From Acidobacteriota bacterium (GTDB lineage Bacteria > Acidobacteriota > Vicinamibacteria > Marinacidobacterales > Marinacidobacteraceae): 34,648 nucleotides of DNA. The translations under genes were made by a program, and so were the position numbers. The notes under the pieces were generated by a model. The model searched no databases. It saw only the letters and a program-made list of their open reading frames with translations, and was not told where the DNA came from. The stretch's first letter is position 1; the number at the start of each line of letters is the position of its first letter. Shown here one piece after another: positions 33,690 through 34,648 of this stretch. The stretch covers positions 1 to 34,648 of the forward strand of contig VXWI01000107.1 in assembly GCA_009835985.1 (NCBI GenBank), read 5' to 3'.

Positions 33690-34648
33690 TCAGCTTCCGC
33701 GATAGGCGAGCGTCAGACAGGTGATGTCGTCGGATTGGTGCTCACCGCCCGAAAACACCCGGACCGCCTCGATGACGGCCCGGTTGATCTCCTCGGGGGA
33801 CCGGTCGGCCATGCCCGCCAGAGTCTCTTCGAGACGATGGTTTTCGAACAGCTCCTTGTCCGGAGCCTCGGCCTCGGGCACGCCGTCCGTGTAGAGGAAG
33901 ACCCGGTCTCCCGGTTGGAGCTGAACCTTGTCCTCGGTGTAGGGGAAATCGGGCATGACTCCGAGCGCGATGCCCTGGGTGAGAGGGAGTTCCTGCGGTT
34001 TCTGGCCGGAACGGACCAGGTACGGGGCGCAGTGCCCGGCGTTTGCATACGTGAAGGTGCCGTTCTCCGTGTCGAATATCCCGAACAGCAGGGTCACGAA
34101 CATGGCCCGCTCGTTTTCCTCCCCGAGCAGGTTGTTCACCTGGGTCAGCGCGTCGCCGGGAGAGAGCGCGCTCACCGCGTTTCCCTTGACGAGCGTACGG
34201 CTGACCATCATGAAGAGGGCGGCCGGTACGCCCTTGCCCGAAACGTCCGCCATGACCACCCCGAGCTTTTCTCCGGGGAGATGGAACACGTCGTAGAAGT
34301 CCCCACCCACATCCTGTGCCGGAGTCATGATCGCGTGCGTGTCGGCGTTCGAGGTGGATGGGAATCGCTGGGGCAGGATGGACATCTGCATGTCGCGGGC
34401 GACGCGCAGTTCCTGATGGAGCGCCAGCAGTTGGGCCCGATGCTTGAGCGCTTCGCGCATCATGGCGAGGTGGGTCATCGTCTTCTCGATGGTGAGTTCG
34501 AGATCCTTGAAGTCGATCGGCTTCGTGACGAAGTCGAAGGCCCCGCGGTTCATCGCGGTACGGATGTTCGCCATGTCGCCGTACGCAGAGACCACCACCG
34601 CGCGGCACTTGGGCCGAATGGTCCGCAGCTCGTTCAACAGGGTCAGAC
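33690..34648 (-). CDS. Response regulator with SpoIIE-type PP2C phosphatase output (partial)
   Basis: The frame is open to the right edge, so the N-terminus is missing; about 319 residues remain. They begin within a receiver domain (RAVVVSAYGD, then FVTKPID with the conserved Lys; the phosphoacceptor Asp is outside the window). A linker coiled coil leads to a PPM/SpoIIE serine phosphatase domain: ARDMQMSILP, QDVGGDFYDVF, VMADVSGKGVPAAL, LYTDGVPEAE and QSDDITCL, with the metal-binding aspartates present. Such RsbU-like proteins dephosphorylate anti-sigma-factor antagonists. It is the first gene seen in the operon with the binding protein and kinase, so the kinase is a likely phosphodonor. Confidence 0.93.
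   Translation of the reverse strand, partial: LTLLNELRTIRPKCRAVVVSAYGDMANIRTAMNRGAFDFVTKPIDFKDLELTIEKTMTHLAMMREALKHRAQLLALHQELRVARDMQMSILPQRFPSTSNADTHAIMTPAQDVGGDFYDVFHLPGEKLGVVMADVSGKGVPAALFMMVSRTLVKGNAVSALSPGDALTQVNNLLGEENERAMFVTLLFGIFDTENGTFTYANAGHCAPYLVRSGQKPQELPLTQGIALGVMPDFPYTEDKVQLQPGDRVFLYTDGVPEAEAPDKELFENHRLEETLAGMADRSPEEINRAVIEAVRVFSGGEHQSDDITCLTLAYRGS

Overview
This window is GC-rich DNA with dense coding, probably from a Gram-negative, respiring bacterium. The support is a TonB-dependent outer-membrane receptor, several lipoproteins, a Tat-exported molybdoenzyme with a c-type cytochrome, and a bacterial GlnRS. The gene style (S9 peptidase, cupin, TPR proteins, SpoIIE signalling) recalls Acidobacteriota or related phyla, but the sequence alone does not prove this. 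I see no rRNA, tRNA, CRISPR array, transposase or integrase.

Left third (1-13.5 kb), accessory: a gene fragment at the edge and one unknown gene, then a complete Type I restriction-modification operon, hsdM - hepT-like - (mntA::hsdS) - hsdR. The main discovery candidate is here. A HEPN toxin-like gene with an exact RX4HXY motif lies between hsdM and hsdS, and its expected partner, an MntA-type nucleotidyltransferase with an exact GSX10DXD motif, is fused in frame to the N-terminus of the specificity subunit. Beyond it are a lipoprotein and a four-helix membrane protein on the opposite strand, gene-poor stretches, an isolated sigma-70 family factor preceded by a long leader hairpin, and two small membrane proteins. 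An AT-rich inverted repeat at about 13.4 kb marks the change to more conventional genes.

Middle (13.5-26.5 kb): a secreted S9 peptidase overlapping a cupin protein; a two-gene operon of unknown function (coiled-coil four-TM protein plus a von Willebrand A-like lipoprotein); then on the minus strand a run read in the order soxC-like sulfite dehydrogenase, cytochrome c lipoprotein, glnS, gamma-glutamyltransferase, TonB-dependent receptor. The first three overlap.

Right part (26.5-34.6 kb): three exported or small proteins read together (carboxypeptidase-regulatory-like/TPR protein, small unknown protein, TPR protein), a palindrome-rich spacer, and a minus-strand signalling operon: response-regulator/SpoIIE phosphatase (cut by the right edge), a periplasmic amino-acid-type binding protein with no transporter genes, and a HAMP histidine kinase. 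The order suggests that the binding protein supplies ligand information to the kinase and that the phosphatase is an output.
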